The notes under the pieces: generated by a model
Seen by the model: only the letters and a program-made list of their open reading frames with translations
Database searches by the model: none
Told to the model about the DNA's origin: nothing
Part shown: piece by piece, positions 51,082 through 59,819 of the stretch
Layout: every line of letters starts with the position of its first letter
Position numbering within the stretch: position 1 is the first letter of the stretch
Source of the DNA: JAAFIP01 sp963775085
GTDB lineage: Bacteria; Pseudomonadota; Gammaproteobacteria; Burkholderiales; Burkholderiaceae_C
Length of the DNA: 64,000 bases
NCBI GenBank assembly: GCA_963775085.1
Contig: CAVZHO010000010.1
Coordinates: 124,001-188,000 of the forward strand
Reading direction: 5' to 3'
Made by a program: the position numbers and the translations under genes

Positions 51082-51990
51082 TCATCTCAACCTTGGATTT
51101 AAAGCATCACGCAACCAGTCGCCCAGCAAATTCACGCTCAGCGCGATCACGATCAGCATCAGGCCGGGGAAAACGGTGATCCACCACTCGCCCGACAAAA
51201 TATAGTCATTGCCCACGCGAATCAAGGTGCCCAGCGACGGCGATGTGGGCGGCACGCCGACACCCAGGAAGGACAGCGTAGCCTCGGTAATGATGGCGGT
51301 GGCCACCTGGATGGTGGCCAGCACCAGCACCGGGCCCAGCACATTGGGCAGCACATGCTTGCGCATGATGCGCAGTGGTGGCACGCCCGTCACGCGCGCG
51401 GCCTGCACGTATTCCTTGTTACGCTCCACCATGGTGGTGCCGCGCACCGTGCGTGCATAGTTGACCCAGCCCGTCAGCGTGATGGAAATAATCAACACGC
51501 CAAAGGCCACCGTCTCGGGTGCATTGGGGAACAGCGCCCTGCCCACCCCGGCGATCAGCAACGCTACCAGGATGGGAGGAAAGCTCAGCATCACATCGCA
51601 TACACGCATGAGAAAGTGATCAACCCAACCGCCTAAAAACCCCGCTAACAATCCCAACGATACGCCGATCAACACCGACAGCATGACTGAGATAAAACCC
51701 ACGGCCAAGGAGATGCGTGCACCGTACATCAGGGTGGACAAAATATCGCGCCCCTGGTCATCCGTGCCCAACAGGTAAGTAGACTTACCCTCCGAGCCCC
51801 AGGCAGGCGGCAGGCGGGCGTCCGACAGCTCCAGCGTGGTCAAATCAAACGGGTTGTGCGGCGCAATCACGCCCGCAAACACCGCACAAAAAACGCAGAT
51901 GAAGGCCACCAAGGCGGCTCCCATCGCCACGGGCGAGGTGCGAAAGCTGTGCCCGACATCGCTATCGAGCCAGCGCGAAACCACATTCAT
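51082..51990 (-). CDS. dppC: Peptide ABC transporter permease (DppC/OppC type)
   Basis: 302 aa. About six transmembrane helices, with the OppC N-terminal segment (NPFDLTTLELSDARLPPAWGSEGKSTYLLGTDDQGRDILS as three consecutive family motifs) and the coupling motif EYVQAARVTGVPPLRIMRKHVLPN. It forms the channel with the DppB-type protein. The ATG overlaps the binding-protein stop by ATGA. It is separated from dppB by the binding protein and the amidohydrolase gene, an unusual order. Confidence 0.93.
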   Translation of the reverse strand: MNVVSRWLDSDVGHSFRTSPVAMGAALVAFICVFCAVFAGVIAPHNPFDLTTLELSDARLPPAWGSEGKSTYLLGTDDQGRDILSTLMYGARISLAVGFISVMLSVLIGVSLGLLAGFLGGWVDHFLMRVCDVMLSFPPILVALLIAGVGRALFPNAPETVAFGVLIISITLTGWVNYARTVRGTTMVERNKEYVQAARVTGVPPLRIMRKHVLPNVLGPVLVLATIQVATAIITEATLSFLGVGVPPTSPSLGTLIRVGNDYILSGEWWITVFPGLMLIVIALSVNLLGDWLRDALNPRLR

Positions 51991-53567
51991 TGTTTTGACA
52001 CGACGAAATATCTGAAGTCCATGATGTTGTCGGCCTTTTGCACCAACTGCACCCGGTTACTCACACCCCATGCCAGCGACTGCTGGTGCAGTGGCAGGTG
52101 GCCAATCTCGTCCTGGTGGATTTTCAATGCTTCTTTGATCATCGCGTCGCGCTTGGCCTTGTCGGTCTCGGACTGGATCTTCAGCGTCAGCTCATCCACC
52201 TTGGCATTGCAGTACGAGCCCAGGTTGAATTGGCCAGCACCCGTCGCATCGGGGCAGCGCATGATGGCGTTGAGCACGTTGTGCGCGTCATAGGTGCTGG
52301 AGGTCCAGCCCAGCAAATAAAAGCTGGTATCGCGGCGCAAAATTTTGGGGAAGTAGGTGCCCTTGGTTTCGGTTTGCAGGTTGAGCTTGATACCAATTTT
52401 GGACAGGTTGGCCGCCACTGCTTGGCATATTTCGCCATCGTTGACATAGCGGTCATTCGGGCAGTTCATGCTGACTTCAAAACCCGTGGGGTAGCCTGCA
52501 TCGGCCAGCAGTTTTTTGGCCGCCTCGACATCGTAGGGCAAGCGTTTATTCTGCTCTGGAAAGTAACCGTTGACGCCGGGGCCAATCAGCAAAGCGGCGG
52601 GCACAGCAGCGTTACGCATGATGGAGCGGCGGATGCCCTCAATGTCAATCCCCTGGTAGAAGGCCTGGCGCACGCGCTTGTCTTTGAAGGGGTTTTTACC
52701 CTTGACGCTGGAGAACAACAGTTCGTCGCGCTTTTGGTCCATGCCCAAAAAGATGGTGCGCAGCTCCGGGCCTTGCAGGACTTTGGCTTTTCCCGCCGCG
52801 TTGATGCGGGCTACGTCTTGCAAGGGCACGGGCTCCATCACATCGACCTCGCCACTGAGCAGCGCGGCGACACGGGTGGCATCGTTGCCGATAGGCGTGT
52901 AGATCACCTCGGTGACGTTGCCTTCAATCTTGCCCCAGTAGTTGGGGTTGCGCACCATCACGGTTTTGACGGCGGGCGCACGCTCGCGCAGGGTAAATGG
53001 CCCCGTGCCATTGACCTTGAAGGAGGCCGCATTCTCAATGCCCTTGCGGCGGTCTACCGGTTTGAGCGCCTGGTTTTCTTCGCACCATTTTTTGCTCATG
53101 ATGGCGGGCAGGGTCATCACATCGGGCAGGATGGGGAATGGTGCTTTGGTTTCGATCTCCACCACAAAGTCGCTGATCTTGCGCACCTCTTTAAATTCAT
53201 TCACATAGCTCTTCATGTCCGAGCCATCGCCGCCGGCGCGGGTCATGCTAAACACCACATCGTCCGCCGTAAAGGGCGTACCGTCGTGAAACTTCACGCC
53301 CTGGCGCAGCTCGAACCGCCATACGGTCGGCGAGGTTTGCTTCCAGCTGGTGGCCAAGGCGGGCGTGAGCTCCAGATTTTTACCGCGTCCGGCCAAGCCC
53401 TCAAACATATTGCCCGTAACGCTGATCTGCAGCGACTCGTTGAGGGAATGCGGGTCCATCGACAGCGCATCACCCTGGTTGCCAATCCGCACGGTCTCGG
53501 CATTTGCTACTGAAAACATAGCTGCTTGCGCTATAAAAGCAAGGGCTATTAGCGTTTTTCTCTTCAA
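51987..53567 (-). CDS. dppA: Peptide ABC transporter periplasmic binding protein (SBP family 5)
   Basis: 526 aa. Signal peptide ending SVANAE. The SBP_bac_5 pattern is VWRFELRQGVKFHDGTPFTADDVVFSM, VKGKNPFKDKRVRQAFYQGID, and a C-terminal HLPLHQQSLAWGV. The ligand is likely a peptide or amino-acid conjugate. The only usable in-frame start is TTG 53567. An ATG overlapping the M20 stop (53574), which has GGAG before it, is out of frame. The leader's hydrophobic part (LIALAFIAQAAMFSVA) is encoded by a dispersed repeat copy. Confidence 0.9.
   Translation of the reverse strand: MKRKTLIALAFIAQAAMFSVANAETVRIGNQGDALSMDPHSLNESLQISVTGNMFEGLAGRGKNLELTPALATSWKQTSPTVWRFELRQGVKFHDGTPFTADDVVFSMTRAGGDGSDMKSYVNEFKEVRKISDFVVEIETKAPFPILPDVMTLPAIMSKKWCEENQALKPVDRRKGIENAASFKVNGTGPFTLRERAPAVKTVMVRNPNYWGKIEGNVTEVIYTPIGNDATRVAALLSGEVDVMEPVPLQDVARINAAGKAKVLQGPELRTIFLGMDQKRDELLFSSVKGKNPFKDKRVRQAFYQGIDIEGIRRSIMRNAAVPAALLIGPGVNGYFPEQNKRLPYDVEAAKKLLADAGYPTGFEVSMNCPNDRYVNDGEICQAVAANLSKIGIKLNLQTETKGTYFPKILRRDTSFYLLGWTSSTYDAHNVLNAIMRCPDATGAGQFNLGSYCNAKVDELTLKIQSETDKAKRDAMIKEALKIHQDEIGHLPLHQQSLAWGVSNRVQLVQKADNIMDFRYFVVSKQ
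53503..53555 (+). repeat. Dispersed repeat, copy 13 (encodes the binding-protein signal peptide)
   Basis: Plus strand: TTTGCTACTGAAAACATAGC, TGCTTGCGC, AGCAAGGGCTATTAGCG. The gene strand is translated as LIALAFIAQAAMFSVA, in the same frame as the copies in pgi, the Nif3-like gene and rarA. Confidence 0.7.
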
Positions 53568-53570
53568 TAG

Positions 53571-54845
53571 TCATAGTTTTCTCCGGTTAAAAATATACTT
53601 CTCAATTACGTAGCCTGCGAGAGGCATGGATTGCTCTATCAAACTGGCATGCAGGGCCGCACCCAGGGGCAGCACCGCGTCGTTAAAGTCATAGTGGCTG
53701 TTATGCAAATAGCAGCCCGGCCTGCCGCCTGCCGAGTCGCCCTGGCCCAGGCGCATATAGGCACCGGGCTTGGCTTGCAGCATGAAGGAAAAGTCTTCAC
53801 CGCCCATGCTGGGCGGCATATTGCGCATCACGCGCGCCTCGCCTACCAGGCTGGCTGCTACGTCAGAGGCAAAATGCGCTTCGGGCAGGGTGTTGATGGT
53901 GGCCGGGTAAATGCGTTCGTAGTTGACTTGCGCTGTAGCGCCAAAACCTGAGGCGATGGCGCTGCATAGGTTTTTCAGACGCTGTTCGACCCGGTCTTGC
54001 ATGACGGGGCTGTACGTGCGCACCGTGCCTACCAAGGTCACGTCGTCGGGAATCACACTCATCGCTTGCGGGTTGCCACCCTGCACCGAGCACAGCGACA
54101 GCACCACGCTGTCGATAGCGGGCACATTGCGCGAGACAATGCTTTGCACGGCGGTAATGATGTGCGCGGCCACCAGCACCGGGTCGATGCCGTTGTGCGG
54201 CCGCGCGCCGTGGCCACCCTTGCCGGTGACGATAATTTCCACCCGGTCCACCGCCGCCTGCATCGGGCCGGGCGTGATGCCAATAATGCCCGCCGCAGTC
54301 TCGGGCGAATTGTGGATGGCGTAGACCTGGTCGCAGGGAAAGCGCTCAAACAATCCGTCCTGCATCATGGCGCGGGCTCCGGCGTAGCCCTCCTCGCCCG
54401 GTTGGAAGATGAGGGCTGCGGTGCCTGCAAAATTGCGCGTCTCGGCCAGGTAGCGCGCTGCGCCGAGCAGCATGGCGGTGTGGCCGTCGTGGCCACAGGC
54501 GTGCATCAGGCCATTGGTTTGCGACTTCCATTTGAAGTCGTTGTGCTCGGGCAGCGGCAGTGCGTCCATATCGGCGCGCAGGCCCACCATCTGGGCGCGT
54601 GCGCCGGGCAGGCCTTTGGCTTTGCCGCGTACCAGGGCCACCACACCGGTCTTACCCAGCCCCGTGTGCACCTCGTCCACACCACAGACCTTGAGCGCCT
54701 CTTGCACCCGCCTGGAGGTGTACACCTCTTCAAAACCCAGCTCGGGGTGGGCGTGCAAATCCCGGCGAAAGGCCGTGAGTTCGGGGTGGAACTGGGCAAT
54801 GTGCGCAAAGGCGCGGCCATTGGCTTTGAGCAAGGGGGCCAGCAT
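53571..54845 (-). CDS. M20-family amidohydrolase (hippurate hydrolase/aminoacylase-like)
   Basis: 424 aa. Dinuclear-metal exopeptidase fold: FRRDLHAHPELGFEE, VGLRADMDALPL, MHACGHDGHTAMLLGAARYL, IFQPGEEGYAGARAMM, GKGGHGARPHNGIDP, and near the end MGGEDFSFML. Family enzymes hydrolyse N-acyl amino acids such as hippurate or N-acetyl forms. It sits inside the peptide transporter operon, overlapping dppB by one base (TGATG) and followed by the binding protein, so it probably processes the imported substrate. ATG 54845 is used. Confidence 0.93.
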   Translation of the reverse strand: MLAPLLKANGRAFAHIAQFHPELTAFRRDLHAHPELGFEEVYTSRRVQEALKVCGVDEVHTGLGKTGVVALVRGKAKGLPGARAQMVGLRADMDALPLPEHNDFKWKSQTNGLMHACGHDGHTAMLLGAARYLAETRNFAGTAALIFQPGEEGYAGARAMMQDGLFERFPCDQVYAIHNSPETAAGIIGITPGPMQAAVDRVEIIVTGKGGHGARPHNGIDPVLVAAHIITAVQSIVSRNVPAIDSVVLSLCSVQGGNPQAMSVIPDDVTLVGTVRTYSPVMQDRVEQRLKNLCSAIASGFGATAQVNYERIYPATINTLPEAHFASDVAASLVGEARVMRNMPPSMGGEDFSFMLQAKPGAYMRLGQGDSAGGRPGCYLHNSHYDFNDAVLPLGAALHASLIEQSMPLAGYVIEKYIFNRRKL

Positions 54846-55822
54846 CAATGGCCTCCCTGGGCAACGCGAAGGCGCGGGTCGACCACAAAATACAGCAAGT
54901 CCACCACCAGGTTGATGATGACGAAAATCAGCGCGATGAGACACAGGTACGCCGCCATCACCGGGATGTCGGCAAAGGTGACGGCCTGGATGAATAGCAG
55001 GCCCATGCCCGGCCACTGAAAGACCGATTCGGTAATGATGGCAAACGCAATCAGCGCGCCCAGTTGCAGGCCGACAATCGTCATGACCGGCACCAAAGTA
55101 TTTTTCAGCGCATGGCCAAAGTGAATGGCGTTATTGGTCAGGCCCCGCGCGCGCGCAAACTTGACGTAGTCGGTGCGCAGCACCTCCAGCATTTCGGCGC
55201 GCACCAGGCGCATGATGAGGGTGAGCTGAAAAATCGCCAGCGTCACGGCGGGCAGCACGATGTGGTGCCAGCCCTTGGCCGTGAGCAAACCACTAGTCCA
55301 CCAACCCAGCTTCACCACGTCCCCCCGACCAAAGCTGGGCAACCAGCCCAGGCCGACGGCAAAGGCCAAAATCAACAAAATGCCAATCAGAAAAGTAGGC
55401 AGCGACACGCCCAGGAGCGAGAGTGTCATCAGCAGCTGGCTGGAGAAGTTGCCGCGCTTGAGCGCCGCATACACACCCATCGGGATGCCCAGCACCAGCG
55501 CCAGCGCAGCGGCTACCAAGGCCAGCTCCAGCGTGGCCGGAAAGCGCTCGGCAATCAAACGTGAGACCTTGGAGCCCTGGCGCAGGCTCAGGCCAAACTC
55601 GCCTTGCACGGCGTTGCCCAGAAAATTCCAGAACTGTACGACGAAGGATTTGTCCAGCCCCAGGTCGGCACGCAGATCAATGATTTGCTGCGGCGTGGCA
55701 TCTTGCCCCAGCAGGCCCACCACCGGGTCGCCCACATACTGGAACAGCATAAAGGCGATGAACGCCACCGAGACCATGACGATCACGGCTTGGAACAGGC
55801 GCTGGAGGATAAAGGCGAACAT
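54845..55822 (-). CDS. dppB: Peptide ABC transporter permease (DppB/OppB type)
   Basis: 325 aa. About six helices, with the typical N-terminus MFAFILQRLFQAVIVMVSV and FQYVGDPVVGLLGQDATPQQI, and the coupling motif RTDYVKFARARGLTNNAIHFGHALKN. It forms the channel with DppC. The ATG at 55822 is used; an upstream non-ATG extension is rejected. It lies 76 bp downstream of the frameshifted binding-protein gene. Confidence 0.93.
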   Translation of the reverse strand: MFAFILQRLFQAVIVMVSVAFIAFMLFQYVGDPVVGLLGQDATPQQIIDLRADLGLDKSFVVQFWNFLGNAVQGEFGLSLRQGSKVSRLIAERFPATLELALVAAALALVLGIPMGVYAALKRGNFSSQLLMTLSLLGVSLPTFLIGILLILAFAVGLGWLPSFGRGDVVKLGWWTSGLLTAKGWHHIVLPAVTLAIFQLTLIMRLVRAEMLEVLRTDYVKFARARGLTNNAIHFGHALKNTLVPVMTIVGLQLGALIAFAIITESVFQWPGMGLLFIQAVTFADIPVMAAYLCLIALIFVIINLVVDLLYFVVDPRLRVAQGGH

Positions 55823-55898
55823 AGGGTAGCGGAGGCTTTGCTCGATGCTAGCAGAGCGCACCCTACAACCCCTATGGGGGTTTCCTTATGTACGGCCC

Positions 55899-57468
55899 TT
55901 AATTGACCTTCACCAAACGCCAGTCAATGCGGTTATCGGCGCGGTGTACCAGGTCAATGTTTTTCTTCATCGCCCAGGGGATGATCTGGTTGTGCAGCGG
56001 AATATGCGCCACGGTGTCGTTCTGCAGTTGCAGCGCCTCGGTCAGCAGGCGGTTACGAACCGGCAGGTCGGTCTCGATCTTGATGCGGTCTACCAGGTAG
56101 TCCATGCGATCATTTTTGTAGCGGCCCAGGTTGTAGTTGCCGTCGCCCCCCGTGCCCACGCTGCGGGTGAGCGATTGCAGGCTGTACAGGGCATCAAAGG
56201 TCGGCACACCCCAGCCCAGCATGTAGATGCTGGCCTCGTAGCGTTGGATCATCGGGAAAGTAGGTGACCAGGGGTAGGGTGCGCAGCTTGGCTTTCACGC
56301 CAATTTTGGCCCACATGGCAGTCACCGCCTGGCAGATTTCCTCGTCGTTGATATAGCGGTTGTTCGGGCAGGCAAAGTCCACCTCGAAGCCATCCTTGTA
56401 GCCCGCATCCGCCAATAGTTTGCGCGAGGTGTCGGCATCCAATGGATAGCGTTTGTGAACACTGTCAGACCAACCGTTGACCTGTGGGGCCACCAAGGCA
56501 CCGGTAGGTTCGCTCAGGCCGCGCATGGTCACGCGCTTGATGGTCTCGATATCAATCGCCTGGTACAGCGCCTTGCGCACGCGCAGGTCTTTCAGCGGGT
56601 TTTTTCCTTTGATGTTGGAGCCCGGCAGCTCGTCGCGAAACTGGTCCATGCCAAAGAAAATGGTGCGGTTCTCGGCACCGTCCATCACCTTGAGGGCGGG
56701 GCTGGCGCGCATGCGCACCAGGTCTTGCGGGCTGGGGTCTAACACCATGTCGATTTCGCCCGAGAGCAATGCAGCCGCGCGGGTGCCTTCGGTCTTAATG
56801 GGTGTGTAGACCATCTCGGTGACATTACCCTCCATCTTGCCCCACCAATGGGGGTTGCGCTTGAGCACCAGTTTTTGATCCGGCTGCCAGTTGTCCACCA
56901 TGAACGGCCCGGTGCCCATGGCATTGCGGTGGGCAAAGGTTTCGTCCTTGGTTTTGATGTCTTTGACCTCCACGGATTTATTCTTCTCGGCCCAGGCCTG
57001 GCTCATCATGCGCAGCTCGGTGAGCTGGTTCAGCAGCACCGGGTTGGGGCCTTTGAGGATTAAATCGACGGTGCTGTCGTCCACCTTCACCACTTTGTCG
57101 ATGCCTTGCGCATACACGCCAAAGTTGGACTGTTTGGACATGGCTCGGTTGATCGAAAACACCGCATCATCCGCCGTAAATGCGCTGCCGTCAGAAAACT
57201 TCACGCCTTTGCGCAGCGTCATGCGCATCTGCGTGGGCGACACCAGGTTCCAGGCCGTGGCCAGCACCGGCTCGACCTTGAACGTGCGGCTGTTGTAGTA
57301 CACCAGCGACTCATAAAACGCCGCATGCACACCGTTGCCTAGCGCGTTGTTTTGCGAGTGAATATCCATCGTGGGGATGTCGCTGGCGCTGGACCATTTG
57401 AAGGTGGCCGCGGATGCGAAGGGCGTGGCCATCACAATGGATGCCAATAAACAGAGTTGGGATTTCAT
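55899..57468 (-). pseudogene. Frameshifted second peptide-binding protein (SBP family 5)
   Basis: The first reading frame runs from ATG 57468 (signal peptide ending near FASAA) through VGTGPF-like core motifs to LPLVTYFP, where it shifts. It then stops after DDPTLRGQHLH and related out-of-frame residues at 56194. The rest (MIQRYEASIYMLGWGVPTFDALYSL to RLVKVN) is in the -1 frame, ending at 55899. Removing the extra base near 56253 restores about 522 aa, colinear with the intact neighbour whose matching segment is TYFPKILRRDTSFYLLGW. Either an inactivating mutation or a sequencing error; otherwise a normal gene. Confidence 0.85.
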
Positions 57469-57573
57469 GATAATTACCTATGCAAATGGTTTCCTGAAGC
57501 ACCCACTATGCACCAGCTTCCGTATCTTGGTCAAAAGGGCTTTTCCCTATGCTTGCACAAGTAATTCAGGCAG

Positions 57574-57607
57574 AAAAAAACCGCTTGGGTCACCCCAAGC
57601 GGTTTTT
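57574..57607 (-). terminator. Intrinsic terminator after the porin gene
   Basis: CCGCTTGGG (57581-57589), loop TCAC, CCCAAGCGG (57594-57602), flanked by an A-run on the left and a T-run on the right. The leftward porin transcript therefore ends in a 9-bp stem and seven U. The same structure could work on the plus strand. Confidence 0.9.
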
Positions 57608-57646
57608 AGTGTGTCGAACTGAAAGCCGGGTTACCCCAGCCGACCA

Positions 57647-58768
57647 TTAGAACGAGTGAGCAATGCCCAGGTCGAACTGGTTAACTTTCGACAGAGCAGC
57701 TGCTTTGCGGGTGCTGCTGGCCAAGTCGGTATAGATCGCGGTACGCTTGGACAAAGCGTAGTTCAGACCCAAGCCCAGCTTGGTCTCTTTCGGAGCACCT
57801 GCCAGGCCGCCAGCGCCATCATAACGGCTGAAGCCCAAACGGCCAGTCGCTGCGCCGAACGGAATGTTGGCACCGATGGAGAAGTTGTTGACTTTACCGC
57901 CAGTAATCACTTGTGCGCCACCGCCGGTAGCGCTGGATGCGGTTGCCAGGAAGGTTGCGCCTGCGCGGTCAGCAGCAGAGCCGCCTTTGGCGCTACCGTA
58001 GCCAGCGTACAGCTTGGCAAAGCCCAGATTGTAGTTACCACCGATGTTCACCAGTTTGTCGCCGAAACGGTTGGCTTCGTAGCCGATCATGGCGGCGATG
58101 GGGCCGTTGGCATAGCTGGCAGAGGCACCGTTGTAGGTTTTGCCCGTTGGGCCGCGGTCAAATGCGTGGCTGATGTGGCCCTGGAAGCCAGCAATGTTAG
58201 GCGTGGAGTACATGGCCTGGTTGCCCACGCGGCCTTCACCACCTTGGGTGTAGTCCGACGAGAAGCCAGTCTGGTACACGGAACCGGCCACGGTGCTCAC
58301 GCCCCATGGGTCAATGGTGCCGCCGTTGAGTTGCTGGTTAGCGGGGAGCAAACGGCCCAATTTGATCTGGCCGAAATTGCCGCGCAAGCCGACGGTGGAC
58401 TCGCCCTGGAACAGGGGGCGTGAAGTGGTCAGGTTTGCAGTAGCAGCGGTACCGCCGGTTGCAGCGTAACCGATGTCATTGGTACCGCGCTCTTGGTTGC
58501 CACGGGTAGGATCCAAACGCAGTTGGAAGGCAAAGATGCCAGCCATGCCGCCGCCCAGATCTTCAGCACCGGAGAACACCAAACGGTTGTTGTTGCCAGC
58601 GCCCAGGGTGAGCTTAGCAGCGCCTGGTGTCAGGCCAGCACCGCCAGCGTTTACGGCAGCACTGTTGTACTGCAGACCTACGTCAGCGATACCCGACAGA
58701 GTGATAGACGATTGTGCAAATGCACCGGTTGCAGCCAGTGCAGCGATAGCAACTAGGGATTTTTTCAT
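57647..58768 (-). CDS. Outer-membrane porin (Gram-negative porin family)
   Basis: 373 aa. The signal MKKSLVAIAALAATGAFAQSS is followed by the typical start SITLSGIADVGLQY. Repeated strand segments of a 16-strand trimeric porin include NRLVFSGAEDLGGGMAGIFAFQLRLD and TVGLRGNFGQIKLGRL, and the last strand NQFDLGIAHSF ends in the terminal Phe needed for BAM insertion. General diffusion channel. GGAGAAC precedes ATG 58768. Monocistronic, with its own terminator. Confidence 0.95.
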   Translation of the reverse strand: MKKSLVAIAALAATGAFAQSSITLSGIADVGLQYNSAAVNAGGAGLTPGAAKLTLGAGNNNRLVFSGAEDLGGGMAGIFAFQLRLDPTRGNQERGTNDIGYAATGGTAATANLTTSRPLFQGESTVGLRGNFGQIKLGRLLPANQQLNGGTIDPWGVSTVAGSVYQTGFSSDYTQGGEGRVGNQAMYSTPNIAGFQGHISHAFDRGPTGKTYNGASASYANGPIAAMIGYEANRFGDKLVNIGGNYNLGFAKLYAGYGSAKGGSAADRAGATFLATASSATGGGAQVITGGKVNNFSIGANIPFGAATGRLGFSRYDGAGGLAGAPKETKLGLGLNYALSKRTAIYTDLASSTRKAAALSKVNQFDLGIAHSF

Positions 58769-59056
58769 TTAAAAGTTCTCCAAGGTTAAACATAGGGCTC
58801 CGGATCGACAAACTGCACTGTAGTTGCCTACCTTGCAGCTCGCCGGAGTCCCGGGCCAACCCCCGTTTTCGGGAAGTTATGTAGATTGAAACAGAGGGCG
58901 GGGGCTGGTGCAAAGGAAACCCCCATAAAAGGCACTAAAACCGCCGCTTTCGTTGCCTTGGCGCAACAAATTCAAGAGGGATGTTGTTTTCTTGTGGGTT
59001 TCAAGCCCTGCGTACAGGACGCTGCGCGCAGGGCGCACCCACTGGATAATAGCGGG

Positions 59057-59692
59057 ATGGATACCCTCATTACCACCCTGGACACGGCCTTGCGAACCCT
59101 GTTTGCCGCCCCGCGTGCGGCGCGGCCACAGCCCCAAGCTGCCGCTACCTTTGACGTGCGGGGCGCTGATGATGTGCTGACCGCGCCCGAACGGGAGGCG
59201 GCGGGCCGCCTGATGCGGGTCAACCATGTGGGTGAGGTGTGCGCGCAGGCGCTGTATTCGGCGCAGGCCTTGGCTACCCAGAACGCGGCACTGCGCAGCC
59301 AGTTTGCCAAGGCTGCGCAGGAAGAAACCGACCATTTGGCCTGGACCGCCGAGCGTTTAAGTGCGCTGGGCGCGCGGCCTTCGCTGCTCAACCCCTTGTG
59401 GTATGCCGGGGCGTTTGGCTTGGGGCTCGTGGCGGGGCGGCTGGGGGACCGGGTGAGTTTGGCGTTTTTGGTGGAGACCGAGCGCCAGGTCGAGGCGCAT
59501 TTGCAAAGCCATCTGGAGCAACTGCCCGCCGCCGACCATGCTTCACGCGCCGTGGTGGCGCAAATGCGCCTGGATGAAGCGCAGCATGCGCTGGACGCCC
59601 AGCATGCCGGAGCGCTGGAGTTGCCCGCGCCCGTCAAAAGCCTGATGGCCACGGCGGCCAAGGTGATGACGACCGTGGCAGCGCGGGTGTAA
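59057..59692 (+). CDS. coq7: Demethoxyubiquinone hydroxylase Coq7
   Basis: 211 aa. Di-iron hydroxylase of ubiquinone synthesis. Two internal repeats carry the ligands: RVNHVGEVCAQALY and AQEETDHLAWTAERL in the first, FLVETERQVEAHL and RLDEAQHALDAQHAG in the second. The family is a four-helix ferritin-like fold. ATG 59057 gives MDTLITTLDTALRTLF, a normal N-terminus; an upstream frame from 58886 is rejected. The 288-bp region before it (58769-59056) should contain its promoter and that of the porin. Confidence 0.95.
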   Translation: MDTLITTLDTALRTLFAAPRAARPQPQAAATFDVRGADDVLTAPEREAAGRLMRVNHVGEVCAQALYSAQALATQNAALRSQFAKAAQEETDHLAWTAERLSALGARPSLLNPLWYAGAFGLGLVAGRLGDRVSLAFLVETERQVEAHLQSHLEQLPAADHASRAVVAQMRLDEAQHALDAQHAGALELPAPVKSLMATAAKVMTTVAARV

Positions 59693-59759
59693 CCCGGTGG
59701 GGCGCGTCACCTCTGATGGCGGTTTTCAGTGGATTGGGAGCTGCTTGGGAGTTGCAATA

Positions 59760-59815
59760 CGCTACTATTTTAATAGCTACTTACGTCCATACGACAAGGA
59801 CTAGCGGCCTATTTG
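59760..59815 (+). repeat. Dispersed repeat, copy 14 (coq7-osmC gap)
   Basis: CGCTACTATTTTAATAGC, TACTTACGTCC, ATACGACAAGGACTAGCGGC, CTATTTGG. It lies between convergent genes and matches the consensus closely. Confidence 0.9.
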
Positions 59816-59819
59816 GCAC

